Shown: piece after piece, positions 27,549-37,482 of the stretch
Layout: the number at the start of each line of letters is the position of its first letter
Position numbering within the stretch: position 1 is the stretch's first letter
Notes under the pieces: generated by a model
What the model was told of the DNA's origin: nothing
The model's database searches: none
The model's input: the letters and a program-made list of their open reading frames with translations, nothing else
Assembly (NCBI GenBank): GCA_903870055.1
Contig: CAIQBG010000002.1
Span: 1 to 60,296, forward strand
Source: an uncultured Pseudomonadota bacterium
Lineage (GTDB): Bacteria > Pseudomonadota > Gammaproteobacteria > Burkholderiales > Rhodocyclaceae
DNA: 60,296 nucleotides
Direction: 5' to 3'
Translations under genes and position numbers: made by a program

Positions 27549-27586
27549 AAAATGGCTGCCTCAGGGATATCTGGGCAGCCATTTTT
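27549..27586. terminator. Bidirectional terminator between yceI and the SYLF gene
   Basis: An 11-bp stem (AAATGGCTGCC with its complement) has T-runs on both strands. It can end both the cytochrome b561-yceI transcript and the converging SYLF transcript. Confidence 0.92.
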
Positions 27587-27602
27587 ATTGCTCGCTGTTT
27601 TG

Positions 27603-28181
27603 TTACTTATTCAGGTCACTGTCCTGATAGTACTTAGTTCCCTTAGCTGTAATTTCAGCCGCCAGCCCGTTGTCCGTTAGCTGATACATCCAGACGCCTT
27701 CGCTCACGTTAGCCGCGCCTTCATAAGCGCCCCCATTATTCTCGTATTTGGCGGCCGCGGTGGCCTGGCCACCGAATTCCCAACCCGAGTTGATAAAGCT
27801 ATTCAAAGCACTCTCTGTTTCAAAAACAAAGATCGCACTGAATGACTTAATCCCCATGCCCAGACCGGCCTGGACTTCGACCATTTTCATGAAAACTGGC
27901 TTACCGTTGCTTTTACGCATAACCACGCCGGTGCCCGAACCACCACCGGCAATAAAAATCTTCATGCCGAAATTGCTAAAGGTTGCGTAACCCACGGACT
28001 TAGCCACCAACTCTTTAGCGTGTGGCGCTACACGATAGAGGCGCGACATAATCTGCTCGTTCTGCTTCAGAATATCTGCGCGCTGTTGCGCCACACTCTT
28101 GGTATCAAAGAGCGCGTAGGCTGGGGCTACCGGAGCAGCTAGCATCACTGCACAAAGCACTAGGCTGGACAAACGTTTCAT
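27603..28181 (-). CDS. SYLF/Ysc84-domain lipid-binding protein
   Basis: A 192-residue exported protein, with signal peptide MKRLSSLVLCAVMLAAP... ending near AYA. The SYLF domain has the signature GYATFSNFGMKIFIAGGGSGTGVV, QAGLGMGIKSFSAIFVFE and a C-terminal GVWMYQLTDNGLAAEI. SYLF proteins bind phospholipids; the role in bacteria is not settled. The frame extends 60 codons upstream into ychF, but the signal peptide shows the true start at 28181. It sits 22 bp downstream of ychF. Confidence 0.88.
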   Translation of the reverse strand: MKRLSSLVLCAVMLAAPVAPAYALFDTKSVAQQRADILKQNEQIMSRLYRVAPHAKELVAKSVGYATFSNFGMKIFIAGGGSGTGVVMRKSNGKPVFMKMVEVQAGLGMGIKSFSAIFVFETESALNSFINSGWEFGGQATAAAKYENNGGAYEGAANVSEGVWMYQLTDNGLAAEITAKGTKYYQDSDLNK

Positions 28182-28203
28182 AATCGATTCGCTCTCTAAG
28201 ATC

Positions 28204-29295
28204 TCACACGTTGAACAGGAAGTTGAGCACGTCGCCATCTTGCACAACATACTCCTTGCCTTCGGCACGCATCTTGCCAGCTTCTTTGGCACCCTGCTCG
28301 CCCTTGAAGGCAATGAAGTCTTCAAACGCAATGGTCTGTGCGCGGATGAAACCCTTTTCAAAGTCGGTATGAATCACGCCGGCGGCTTGCGGGCCAGTAT
28401 CACCCTTATGAATGGTCCAGGCGCGCACTTCTTTTACACCGGCCGTGAAATAGGTTTGCAGCCCCAGCAAGTCGTAACCTGCACGAATCACGCGATTCAG
28501 ACCCGGCTCATCCAAGCCCAGATCGGCCATGAACGCTTTCTTATCTTCATCTTCCAGGTCTGCCAGTTCAGCTTCCAGCTTAGCGCAGACAGCGACCACC
28601 GGTGCACCTTCTTTGGCAGCGAATTCGCGCAGACGATCGAGGAACGGATTATTTTCAAAACCATCTTCAAGCACGTTACCCACATACATGGCAGGCTTGA
28701 TGGTCAGCAGACACAGCGGCTTGAGCGCCAGCTTGTCTTCCTCTGACAACACCATGGTACGCGCCGGCATACCTTCATTCAGGTGTGGCAAGAGTTTCTC
28801 AAGGATCGCCACCAGCTTTAAGGCATCCTTATCGCCAGAGCGGGCTTTCTTGCCGTCCCGGTTAAGGGTGCGTTCAACAACGGCCAAATCGGCTAATGCC
28901 AGTTCGGTAACAATCGTTTCGATATCCGCGATGGGATCAACGCGGCCAGAGACGTGGACAACGTTTTCGTCGTCAAAACAACGCACTACGTTCACGATGG
29001 CATCAGTTTCGCGGATGTTGGCCAGAAACTGATTGCCTAAGCCTTCGCCTTTGGATGCACCGGCAACTAGGCCGGCAATATCAACGAATTCCACAATGGC
29101 CGACTGTACGCGCTGCGGCTTAACGATTTCGGACAAGGCATCCAGTCGTGGATCAGGCACTTCGACAATACCGACATTCGGCTCGATGGTGCAGAAGGGA
29201 TAGTTTTCTGCAGCAATACCTGCCTTCGTAAGCGCATTAAACAGAGTAGATTTGCCGACGTTTGGCAGGCCGACGATGCCGCATTTGAGACTCAT
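28204..29295 (-). CDS. ychF: Redox-responsive ribosome-binding ATPase YchF
   Basis: A 363-residue Obg-type P-loop protein that prefers ATP. It has GLPNVGKST, the G3-region [21 protein letters not shown], an inserted coiled coil (about 130-200) and a C-terminal TGS domain ending DVLNFLFNV. In many proteobacteria it follows pth directly; here 6.7 kb with an efflux operon lies between them. Confidence 0.97.
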   Translation of the reverse strand: MSLKCGIVGLPNVGKSTLFNALTKAGIAAENYPFCTIEPNVGIVEVPDPRLDALSEIVKPQRVQSAIVEFVDIAGLVAGASKGEGLGNQFLANIRETDAIVNVVRCFDDENVVHVSGRVDPIADIETIVTELALADLAVVERTLNRDGKKARSGDKDALKLVAILEKLLPHLNEGMPARTMVLSEEDKLALKPLCLLTIKPAMYVGNVLEDGFENNPFLDRLREFAAKEGAPVVAVCAKLEAELADLEDEDKKAFMADLGLDEPGLNRVIRAGYDLLGLQTYFTAGVKEVRAWTIHKGDTGPQAAGVIHTDFEKGFIRAQTIAFEDFIAFKGEQGAKEAGKMRAEGKEYVVQDGDVLNFLFNV

Positions 29296-29344
29296 GAGAT
29301 TCCTTGAATTGCTTTTAAATATGGCGCTATTCTAAAGCACCCGT

Positions 29345-29596
29345 TCACATGACGTGTGCAATTACCTGATGTTCGTGCCAGTACATACCATTAATGCGGG
29401 TCGCGATCTGCTGGAGCTCTCCATCGTTTAGCGCTTCGAACGTCACGATGTAGGCAGGCAAGGGCGTGTCCAGATCAACCCGATCCATAAGCTGAGGCTC
29501 ATGGTGCGTGTACTTGTAAATCAGTGCGCGCAGGTCTACTTCTGCAGTATCTGGACCCACGCCCGTCACATACAGCCGCTGGCCAAAATTTTCCAT
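29345..29596 (-). CDS. Small RRM-like protein
   Basis: An 83-residue protein of unknown function. Its pattern resembles a stand-alone RNA recognition motif. A first strand RLYVTGV sits at the RNP2 position, then helix AEVDLRALIYKY and strand LMDRVDL. The strand PAYIVTFE falls at the RNP1 position, then helix DGELQQIATRINGMYW and last strand QVIAHV. The aromatic residues expected at RNP1 are partly replaced, so RNA binding is uncertain. It lies 49 bp upstream of ychF on the same strand and may be cotranscribed. Confidence 0.65.
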   Translation of the reverse strand: MENFGQRLYVTGVGPDTAEVDLRALIYKYTHHEPQLMDRVDLDTPLPAYIVTFEALNDGELQQIATRINGMYWHEHQVIAHVM

Positions 29597-29700
29597 GCCA
29601 CAAACCCTTTAAGCCCAAATTGGTGCAATGCCGCATTATGCCATCAATAGTCATATATCTTCATGAAAATTAAAGCAAAAAACGGCTTTCGTCTGGTAGT

Positions 29701-29727
29701 ATTCAAGCCCTGTTTGATTTCTTGAAT
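29701..29727. promoter_or_regulatory. Inverted repeat upstream of the RND efflux operon
   Basis: ATTCAAG at 29701-29707 and CTTGAAT at 29721-29727 form a 7-bp palindrome with a 13-bp spacer, 42 bp before the first efflux gene. The position suits a repressor operator, but no regulator gene lies next to it and the spacing is not that of a known family. Confidence 0.35.
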
Positions 29728-29768
29728 GGTCGCCCGGATTTACGCCGTGCCGGCCAATACCGCCCCCT

Positions 29769-31304
29769 ATGTCCAAATTTATTCCAGCCGGGCTCAACAC
29801 CTGGATTACGACGCGTATTGCAACCCTCAAAAGCAAGGCTGAAGCTCTGCGAGATTTTGACTGGGGCTCGCTCAAGAAGCTTAACTGGAGCGATGTTGTC
29901 AATGCACTACGTAATCCACGTTGGCGCAAACCAGCGGCGATCATTTTTGGCTTACTCATCGCCGTTCATGTGATCAAGAATGATGTCCTCATCCCTTACA
30001 TGAAGGCCCACTTTGCACTCGGCGTTGATGTCATCGAAGCACAACCGCTGACGGTGCCACTGGAATCGCAACTGATCGCTCAAACCCGAAGCCCCCAATC
30101 CGTTGCTATCTACACACGCGTTTCTGGCTTCCTTGAGAAACAGACCTATCAGGAAGGCTCCTGGGTTAATGCCGGTGACATTTTGTTCGAAATGGATAAG
30201 CGCCCGTTCGTTGCGCAGCTTGATGCTGCGAAGGCTGCCATGGTTTCGCAAGAGGCTTCCCTACGGACAGCGACGTTAACACTCAACCGGATCAAGCCGC
30301 TCGCTGCCGCCAAAGCGCTGTCGCAGCAGGATCTGGATACCGCCACCGGCAACTTCCTGCGCGCCCAGGCTGGCGTTGATCAGGCGCGGGCCAATGTTGA
30401 AACGGCTCAACTCAATCTTGAGTATTGCACCATCCGCTCCCCTATTTCCGGTCTGGCATCCGTACGTAAACAGGCGCTGGGCACATACCTGCAAGTTGGC
30501 AGCCCAAACTCCGAGCTAACCGTCGTCAACCAGATGGATCCGATGTGGGCCTATTTCTCCATATCCGAAGACCAGGTACTGACGCTGAACAAGCTATTAG
30601 CTCAAAAACAACTCAACAACACCACCTTGGCAGAACTAGATGTGACGCTGACACTGTCGGACGGTACGCTATACCCCTACATCGGCAAGATCGGTTTTGC
30701 CGGCATCCTGTATGACGTAGATACAGGCACACGACTCTATCGTGCAGTCTTCCCGAACCCAACTAACGCACTACAACAAGGTCAATTCGTTACGGCCAGT
30801 GTGGTCGGCCTTACTCAACCCAATGTCTATCTGGTACCACAAGCGGCCGTGCAGCAGAGCAGCCAGGGGGCCTATGTATGGGTCGTGGATCAGGAAAATC
30901 GTGTCCAATCGCGCACCGTCAAGCCAGGCTTCTGGAGTGGCCCCAACTGGATCATCAATAACGGCCTGAACCCGGGCGACCATGTTGTGGTTAGCAACGT
31001 ACTGCGCATGTCGCCGACACAGTTGGTGAAGCCAACCGTTACCAAAGCGCCAGAACCGCAGCCATTGCGTATGCCAACACCACCGACCGCCGAAGAGGTG
31101 GCTAACCCATTTAGAGCCGGCGCCCCTACCGCATCCAACGTCAATCAGGCACAAAACCCGAACCAGCTACCAATGCCAGTGGCGCCTGCCCCTGCCGCCA
31201 AACTGATTGCGCCTAAAGAAGTGCCGCTCGCACCGGGGATTCCTGCCGCACCTGCGCCTGTGCCGAACACGCTGCAAGCACCCGCCTCGCGCGCTGCCCA
31301 GTAA
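29769..31304 (+). CDS. RND efflux periplasmic adaptor (membrane fusion protein)
   Basis: A 511-residue AcrA/MexA-type adaptor. A charged N-terminal stretch of about 55 residues precedes one membrane helix (KPAAIIFGLLIAVHVI). The lipoyl half-motifs (VSGFLEKQTYQEGSWVNAGDILFEMD), an alpha hairpin (about 150-210) and the second lipoyl half (CTIRSPISGLASVRKQALGTYL) follow. The C-terminus is a long proline/alanine-rich tail (about 425-511), longer than usual. No Shine-Dalgarno sequence is evident before the ATG. The RND pump and outer-membrane channel genes follow. Confidence 0.93.
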   Translation: MSKFIPAGLNTWITTRIATLKSKAEALRDFDWGSLKKLNWSDVVNALRNPRWRKPAAIIFGLLIAVHVIKNDVLIPYMKAHFALGVDVIEAQPLTVPLESQLIAQTRSPQSVAIYTRVSGFLEKQTYQEGSWVNAGDILFEMDKRPFVAQLDAAKAAMVSQEASLRTATLTLNRIKPLAAAKALSQQDLDTATGNFLRAQAGVDQARANVETAQLNLEYCTIRSPISGLASVRKQALGTYLQVGSPNSELTVVNQMDPMWAYFSISEDQVLTLNKLLAQKQLNNTTLAELDVTLTLSDGTLYPYIGKIGFAGILYDVDTGTRLYRAVFPNPTNALQQGQFVTASVVGLTQPNVYLVPQAAVQQSSQGAYVWVVDQENRVQSRTVKPGFWSGPNWIINNGLNPGDHVVVSNVLRMSPTQLVKPTVTKAPEPQPLRMPTPPTAEEVANPFRAGAPTASNVNQAQNPNQLPMPVAPAPAAKLIAPKEVPLAPGIPAAPAPVPNTLQAPASRAAQ

Positions 31305-31324
31305 CCGATCAGGGCGGATTAACC

Positions 31325-34300
31325 ATGTTCTCGAAGTTCTTTATCGATCGGCCGGTTTTTTCAGCGGTCATCTCCATCATCATCACCCTTGCCGGTCTAG
31401 TGGCAATGCTGTCACTGCCGATTGCGCAGTATCCGAACATCACGCCGCCGCAAATCCAGGTGTCGACAACCTACCCAGGCGCCAATGCCGAAACAGTCTC
31501 ACAAAATGTGGCCTCGCCCATTGAGCTGCAGGTCAACGGTGCGGACGGTATGCTTTACATGTACTCGACGAACACCGCCGGGAACATGAACCTCAGCATC
31601 TACTTCGACATCAATAAAGATCCGGCACTGGCCCAAACGGATGTACTCAACCGTGTTAACACGGCACTGCCGCAGTTGCCGCAATCCGTGCGCAACCAGG
31701 GCGTGAATATCCAGCAGAAGAGTCAGTCCATCATGATGGTCGTGGCGATTAAGGACCCAGACAATAAATACGATCTGACTGAGTTGAGCACGTTCGCCAA
31801 CATCATCATCCTCAACGAAATCCAGCGAATTCCTGGGGCCAGCATGTCAATGATTGGGGGGAACTCCAACTACGCTATGCGTATCTGGCTGGATCCGACC
31901 AAGCTCACGCTCTACAAGCTGACTTCCAGCGACATCGCCAATGCAATTCGTGCTCAGAACCAGCAATATGCCGTTGGTCAGCTAGGCCAGCTCCCTTCCA
32001 AGGGCAATGTCATCCAGAACTTCTCGGTTACCACCAACGGTATGCTGCAAACCAAGGAAGAATTCGAGAACATCATCATCAAGGCCGGCAAACCATCGAC
32101 AACGCCTGGCTCGGAAGGCGCAATTGTTCGCTTACGCGATGTGGGTCGTGCTGAACTGGGTGCGCAAACTTACAACTTTGATGTCAAAACCAACAAAGAT
32201 AATGCAGCACTGCTCATCGTCTACTTCCAGCCAGGCTACAACGCGCTGAACGTTGCCCAAGCGGTGAAGGCCAAGCTGGAAGATCTTAAGCCCAGCTTCC
32301 CACCGGGCGTAGTTTATGAAATGGCGCTTGACGCCACAGAATTCATTAACTCGTCGATCGAGGAAGTGATTCATACCTTCTTCGAAGCCATGATCTTAGT
32401 GGTGCTGGTGGTCTTCATGTTCCTACAGAAGCCTAAAGCCACGCTGATTCCACTGGTTGCCGTACCGGTCTCGATTATCGGCACCTTCATTGGCATGGCC
32501 ATGTTTGGCTTCTCGATCAACATGCTCACCATGTTCGGCCTGGTCTTGGCGATTGGCCTCGTGGTGGATGACGCTATTGTGGTGATCGAAAACGTCGAAC
32601 GGATCATGGAAGAAAACCCGACCATGAAACCGCGCGAAGCAGCCGCTGTTGCCATGTCGGAAGTGACTGGGCCTATTGTTGCCACCACGCTGGTGATGGC
32701 TGCTGTATTCGTTCCGGTCGCCTTTCTCTCCGGTATTACCGGTCAGCTTTACCGTCAATTTGCGCTGACACTTTCTGTATCAGTCACCTTTTCAGCCATA
32801 GTGGCGTTGACGCTTTCCCCTGCACTTGCAGCCATTCTGATTCGCCCCAAGGGCGAAGATGATGACGTGGCGAAACCCCGCTTTTTTATCGGCTTCGAAA
32901 ACCTGTTCGATAAGCTACGCGATCATTACATGATGGCGGTGAAATGGGCTATCGAACATCGCCGCCCATCCTTCATGATTTTCGGCGGCGTCATCCTGAC
33001 ACTGATCGTGCTATTCCGGATCGTGCCTGGTTCTTTCGTGCCGGAAGAAGATCAGGGCTATCTGTTTGGGGCAGTGATGATGCCCAAGGCAGCCAGCCTT
33101 CAACGCACAGCTGCGTTTTCGGAAGCCGGCTCTACCTGGTTTCAACAACAACCCGGCGTCGACTCGTCTACCAGCTATGCCGGTTACAGCATCATCGACT
33201 CACAGATTCTGCCTAGCGCCAGTACACTGTTTATCGGCCTGAAGCCCTTTGACGAGCGCACCGATAAAGCATCGTCTGCCTTCACACTGATTGAGAATGG
33301 CCGCAAACACTTCGCAACACAGAACGATGGCATCATCATTCCACTGAACCCACCGTCGATCCCCGGCTTAGGGAATACGGGCGGCTTCCAGATGTGGCTC
33401 GAGCAAACCGGCAACGGATCCATGGATGAAATGGAAGAGCAGACCATGCGATTCCTGGCTGCAGCCAAAAAACGGCCTGAGCTCACCGCGGTGAACACCA
33501 CTTTCAGCACTAACGCCCGCGAAATGTTCGTGAACGTAGATCGCGGCAAGGCCGAATTACTCGATGTGCCAGTCAATGACGTCTACGATACGTTGCAGAC
33601 GATGATCGGCTCACAGTACGTCAACCAGTTCGCGTATCAGAACCGCCTGTGGCAAGTCATCGTCCAGGCAGACGCGAACTACCGCCAGGACCCTTCGGCA
33701 TTTGACACGATGTATGTGCGCTCACGCACGGGCGCCATGGTGCCACTGCGCGCACTGATCAGCTACAAATATCAGGCCAGCCCAGATATCGTCACCCGCT
33801 TTAACGCCTACCCCGCCGTGCAGATTACGGGCAACAACGCTGCAGGTTACAGTTCAGGTCAGGCAATCAAGGCAATGCAGGAGATTGGTGATGAAGTTCT
33901 GCCGCCGGGGTACAAAATCGCCTGGTCCGGTGAAGCCTACGAACAGCTGAAATCCGGCAGCACGGCGATATTTGTTTTTGCCTTTGCGCTGGTCATGGTC
34001 TTCCTGATTCTTGCCGCACTGTATGAAAAGTGGTCGCTGCCATTCAGCGTTATGTTCGCAGTACCGTTCGCGCTTTGCGGCGCGCTTGTCGCTGTCTTCT
34101 TGCGCGGCCTGGAAAACGATGTGTACTTCCAGATCGGTCTGGTGACACTGATCGCGCTGGCCGCCAAGAACGCCATTCTGATTGTCGAGTTTGCTGTGTC
34201 CAACGTTGAGAAAGGCATGACAATCGTTGATGCCGCACTGCATGCGGCCGAAATCCGATTCCGTCCGATCATGATGACTTCACTGGCATTTATCCTTGGG

Positions 34301-34525
34301 TGCGTACCGCTAGCCACTGCCGTGGGTGCTTCGGCGAATAGCCGCCACTCTATCGGTACCGGCATCATCGGCGGCATGATTGGCGCCACCATGATTGCCA
34401 TTATTTTTGTGCCACTCTTCTTCGTGGTGTTTGAAGAAATGAGTGAAAAGAAGAAACAGATGGTTGCCGACAATCCGGCTAAAGCGGGTCCACACAACCT
34501 GAATGCTGGGGAGAACGCAGAATGA
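31325..34525 (+). CDS. RND multidrug efflux transporter, HAE1 family
   Basis: A 1066-residue inner-membrane proton/drug antiporter of the AcrB/MexB type. It opens FSKFFIDRPVFSAVISIIITLAGLVAM and contains twelve hydrophobic segments and two large periplasmic loops. The proton-relay aspartates lie in GLVVDDAIVVIENVERIM (helix 4), and the pore-docking regions include DATEFINSSIEEVIHT. The HAE1 assignment rests on length and these motifs; the substrate cannot be read from the sequence. It lies 20 bp after the adaptor and overlaps the channel gene by 4 bp. Confidence 0.96.
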   Translation: MFSKFFIDRPVFSAVISIIITLAGLVAMLSLPIAQYPNITPPQIQVSTTYPGANAETVSQNVASPIELQVNGADGMLYMYSTNTAGNMNLSIYFDINKDPALAQTDVLNRVNTALPQLPQSVRNQGVNIQQKSQSIMMVVAIKDPDNKYDLTELSTFANIIILNEIQRIPGASMSMIGGNSNYAMRIWLDPTKLTLYKLTSSDIANAIRAQNQQYAVGQLGQLPSKGNVIQNFSVTTNGMLQTKEEFENIIIKAGKPSTTPGSEGAIVRLRDVGRAELGAQTYNFDVKTNKDNAALLIVYFQPGYNALNVAQAVKAKLEDLKPSFPPGVVYEMALDATEFINSSIEEVIHTFFEAMILVVLVVFMFLQKPKATLIPLVAVPVSIIGTFIGMAMFGFSINMLTMFGLVLAIGLVVDDAIVVIENVERIMEENPTMKPREAAAVAMSEVTGPIVATTLVMAAVFVPVAFLSGITGQLYRQFALTLSVSVTFSAIVALTLSPALAAILIRPKGEDDDVAKPRFFIGFENLFDKLRDHYMMAVKWAIEHRRPSFMIFGGVILTLIVLFRIVPGSFVPEEDQGYLFGAVMMPKAASLQRTAAFSEAGSTWFQQQPGVDSSTSYAGYSIIDSQILPSASTLFIGLKPFDERTDKASSAFTLIENGRKHFATQNDGIIIPLNPPSIPGLGNTGGFQMWLEQTGNGSMDEMEEQTMRFLAAAKKRPELTAVNTTFSTNAREMFVNVDRGKAELLDVPVNDVYDTLQTMIGSQYVNQFAYQNRLWQVIVQADANYRQDPSAFDTMYVRSRTGAMVPLRALISYKYQASPDIVTRFNAYPAVQITGNNAAGYSSGQAIKAMQEIGDEVLPPGYKIAWSGEAYEQLKSGSTAIFVFAFALVMVFLILAALYEKWSLPFSVMFAVPFALCGALVAVFLRGLENDVYFQIGLVTLIALAAKNAILIVEFAVSNVEKGMTIVDAALHAAEIRFRPIMMTSLAFILGCVPLATAVGASANSRHSIGTGIIGGMIGATMIAIIFVPLFFVVFEEMSEKKKQMVADNPAKAGPHNLNAGENAE

Positions 34526-36036
34526 TCCGCACACCCCAACGCCGCCTACTCTGGGTGCTAACTTCCTCTGCGCTGCTTTCTGCGTGCGCTGTCGGGCCTG
34601 ACTACAAACGTCCAGACGTCAACGCCCCTGAGCAATTCCGTTCAGATGCGGCTGCTAAGTCAACGACCACCGAAACAACCGTCACCTCGACCGATGCGTG
34701 GTGGCAGGGATTTAACGATCCCGTACTCAATGATCTCGTAGAAGCCGGGTTACAAAACAATCGGGATCTGCAATCTACCATTGCCCGTGTACGCAAGGCG
34801 CGTGGCCAGCTGATCACTACCCGAGGAAAGTTCTTTCCACAGGTAGAGTATTACGGTGCCGGTGAGCGCGGTAAGTTCATGGGGCTGGATCAAACTGTTG
34901 TCACCAGCACCCCGGGCAGCCTAACCACCATTGGCACTATGGCGCTACCTGCCACATGGCAGCTCGATGTATTTGGTGGTTTGCGCCGTCAATACGAAGC
35001 TGCAAACGCCAATCAAGCTGCTGCCATTGCCGCCCGTCAGGCCATTGCCCTCAGCGTTGCTGGCGAAGTGGTTAATATCTATGTGACCTTGCGTTCGCTC
35101 GACCAGCAACTAGCTGTAGCCCAGCAAACCCTGGAAAACTACAAAACCACCATGCGCATCTTTGACCTGCGCTTCCGTTATGGCACGGCGAATATGGTGC
35201 AGGTATCCCAAATTCAGTCGCAGGTTGATGCGGCAGAAGCATCCATTCCACCTCTAGTTCAGGCAATCGGTGAGCAAGAGAACAACCTCAGCTTTGTACT
35301 CGGCCGTAACCCGGGGCCCATTCCCCGTGGCAAACCGATCGATCAACTTGTTTTGCCGACCCCACCCGCTGGGTTGCCTTCTGATCTCCTGGCTCGTCGT
35401 CCGGACGTGCGTCTGGCAGAACAACAGCTGATCGCATCTAATGCACAGATTGGCGCTGTCAAAGCACAGTTCTTCCCGAACATATCACTCACCGCAACAC
35501 TGGGCACCTCTGCTACAGCGCTAGGCTCACTGTTTGGTGGAGGCACCAGCATCTGGGATGCCGGAATGGTTGTCATGGGTCCTTTGTTCAAGGGTGGCGA
35601 AATCTATGGTCAGTTCATTAGTGCCAAAGCGGAACAACAGGCCACCATGTCTCAGTATCTGAAGTCGGTAGAAGGCGCTTTCCGAGATACAGACAATGCA
35701 CTCATTGCAACAACGCAAACCCGCAAGCTGGTTACCGCAAGACAAAAGCAGGTAAGCACGTTAAAAACTTATGCCAGCCTATCTAGCATGCAGTTTAACT
35801 ACGGCTACGCTGACTACCTGACGGTACTCAATGCCGAAGACAGCCTGTTCAAGGCACAACTGGATCTGGCACGAAGCCAATCCGATCGGGCACTGTCACA
35901 GGTTTCTCTCTATATGGCACTGGGTGGTGGCTGGGAAGCTGCGGATCTAAAAACCATGACGGCTAACAAAGCCATTGCCGACGGAGACGATAAGAGCAAC
36001 CCGGCAAATCAGCAAGGATTCTGGCCCTTTAACTAG
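34522..36036 (+). CDS. RND efflux outer-membrane lipoprotein channel (NodT/OprM family)
   Basis: A 504-residue TolC-like channel with lipobox LLSAC (Cys22), then VGPDYKRPDV, typical of the family. Two internal repeats of the outer-membrane efflux domain are visible (about 60-260 and 285-470), with the signature LLARRPDVRLAEQQLIASNAQIGAVKAQFFPNISL. It completes a tripartite pump with the two preceding genes. It ends 8 bp from the convergent pth gene. Confidence 0.95.
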   Translation: MIRTPQRRLLWVLTSSALLSACAVGPDYKRPDVNAPEQFRSDAAAKSTTTETTVTSTDAWWQGFNDPVLNDLVEAGLQNNRDLQSTIARVRKARGQLITTRGKFFPQVEYYGAGERGKFMGLDQTVVTSTPGSLTTIGTMALPATWQLDVFGGLRRQYEAANANQAAAIAARQAIALSVAGEVVNIYVTLRSLDQQLAVAQQTLENYKTTMRIFDLRFRYGTANMVQVSQIQSQVDAAEASIPPLVQAIGEQENNLSFVLGRNPGPIPRGKPIDQLVLPTPPAGLPSDLLARRPDVRLAEQQLIASNAQIGAVKAQFFPNISLTATLGTSATALGSLFGGGTSIWDAGMVVMGPLFKGGEIYGQFISAKAEQQATMSQYLKSVEGAFRDTDNALIATTQTRKLVTARQKQVSTLKTYASLSSMQFNYGYADYLTVLNAEDSLFKAQLDLARSQSDRALSQVSLYMALGGGWEAADLKTMTANKAIADGDDKSNPANQQGFWPFN

Positions 36037-36044
36037 CCTTCCGT

Positions 36045-36713
36045 TTAGAGAGCCTTGGGCGTGGTGTGCAGCAGACGCTGCGCCTCTGCCATATCACCCC
36101 GAACCAGAACCCCTGCTTCAGCAGCGACGCGGTCGATCGCCAGATCGATATCAATCTGCTCTTCTTGCCGTGGCCGATGCAAAACAAAATCGGCTACGCC
36201 CTGGTTAAGCTGTAGCGAACGCGGATGACCAATGCCAATGCGCAACCGCCAGTAGTCTGGCGTGCCTAATGCTGCCTGGATATCTTTAAGCCCATTGTGT
36301 CCACCGCTGCTGCCACCCAGTTTGACGCGTAACTGGCCTGGCAAAAGATCTAACTCATCATGTAGAATCAGCACTTCTTCCGGCCGAATGTCGTGAAAGC
36401 GCGCGAAGGGTCCAACCGATTGCCCGGAGCAGTTCATGTAGGTTTGCGGTTTGAGCAGCCAGATCTTCCGGCCATCGACATGGGCAGTGGCAACCTCGGC
36501 CTTCATTTTCTTATCGGCACTAAATCCAGAAGCACTAATGACTCTGGCAAGTTCGTCAATGGCCCAGCACCCGGCGTTATGACGTGTGAGTTCATACTCG
36601 GCACCGGGATTTCCCAGACCAACAATCAACCTTACGGGCGAAAGCACTGCAGGTGCTTTTACTTTCATAGCTGCTTTAGGTGTCTGGGAATCTGTCGTTA
36701 GGTTCATAGGCAT
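36045..36713 (-). CDS. pth: Peptidyl-tRNA hydrolase
   Basis: Pth releases tRNA from prematurely dropped peptidyl-tRNA. Motifs are [20 protein letters not shown] with the catalytic His, [42 protein letters not shown] and GIGHP. The 222-residue form has about 25 non-conserved residues before the conserved LIVGLGNPG. An internal ATG at 36668 would give a more usual length of 207, so the start is uncertain. It follows rplY, separated by a terminator. Confidence 0.94.
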   Translation of the reverse strand: MPMNLTTDSQTPKAAMKVKAPAVLSPVRLIVGLGNPGAEYELTRHNAGCWAIDELARVISASGFSADKKMKAEVATAHVDGRKIWLLKPQTYMNCSGQSVGPFARFHDIRPEEVLILHDELDLLPGQLRVKLGGSSGGHNGLKDIQAALGTPDYWRLRIGIGHPRSLQLNQGVADFVLHRPRQEEQIDIDLAIDRVAAEAGVLVRGDMAEAQRLLHTTPKAL

Positions 36714-36733
36714 TAGCGTAGCGTATTTCCATG

Positions 36734-36763
36734 AAAAAAGCCGTGCGGCGAACCGGCACGGCT
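36734..36763 (-). terminator. Terminator after rplY
   Basis: On the minus strand a stem GCCGTGC/GCACGGC with a 9-nt loop is followed by six T residues, 35 bp past the rplY stop. Confidence 0.9.
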
Positions 36764-36797
36764 TTCAACTAACACGCCGGCAAGCCGGCGAGAGTAC

Positions 36798-37418
36798 TTA
36801 GGCTGTTGGTGCAGCAGCTTCGTCAGCAGCACCAGCGGCGCCTGCGTCCGAACCCTTAACACCCAGCACAGCAGCAACTACCGAATTGTCACCGCCGTGT
36901 ACGTGTACACGTACGCCAGCAGGCAGCTTCAGATCGTTGATGTGCAGGGAGTGGCCCATTTCTAGGTGTACCAGATCCACTTCGATGAACTCTGGCAGCG
37001 CCTTCGGCAGACAGGCAACTTCCAGTTCAGTCGTTACATGGCTAACAATACCGCCTTGGAGCTTAACGCCCGGGCAAACATCACCGTTAACGAAGTGCAG
37101 CGGCACCTTGGTGTGAATTTCGGTGTTGGCATCAACGCGTTGGAAATCAACGTGCAGAACCAGCGGCTTGTAAGCGTGCAGCTGAACGTCGCGCAGGAGC
37201 ACATCCTGCTTCTGGCCATCAATACTCGCCGTAACAACAGAAGCGTGGAAGGCTTCTTTACGCAGACACTGATAGATTTCGTTGTGGTCAACGTCGAACG
37301 ATTCAGCCGGCTTACCTGCGCCATAAATGACACCAGGAACTCGGCCAGCACGACGCAGGCGGCGGCTCGCACTCGATCCCTGCACATCGCGCTTGGTAGC
37401 ATTAAATTCAAAACTCAT
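36798..37418 (-). CDS. rplY: 50S ribosomal protein L25 (Ctc/TL5 two-domain form)
   Basis: A 5S-rRNA-binding ribosomal protein of 206 residues. The N-terminal L25 domain spans about 1-95 (RLRRAGRVPGVIYGAGKPAESF...) and a C-terminal Ctc/TL5 beta domain spans about 100-185 (HFVNGDVCPGVKLQGGIV...). An alanine-rich tail follows. The two-domain form is longer than E. coli L25 (94 residues) and is common in betaproteobacteria. It lies between prs and pth, the usual order. Confidence 0.96.
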   Translation of the reverse strand: MSFEFNATKRDVQGSSASRRLRRAGRVPGVIYGAGKPAESFDVDHNEIYQCLRKEAFHASVVTASIDGQKQDVLLRDVQLHAYKPLVLHVDFQRVDANTEIHTKVPLHFVNGDVCPGVKLQGGIVSHVTTELEVACLPKALPEFIEVDLVHLEMGHSLHINDLKLPAGVRVHVHGGDNSVVAAVLGVKGSDAGAAGAADEAAAPTA

Positions 37419-37482
37419 GACTTACTCCAATAAAGTGGATGATCCGCGACCAGACCACCCTGATAAAACCGGGGCCGAGGCC

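Noticed and set aside
33854-34539. Open frames antisense to the RND pump
   Set aside because: They overlap the conserved C-terminal membrane half of the pump and show no domain.
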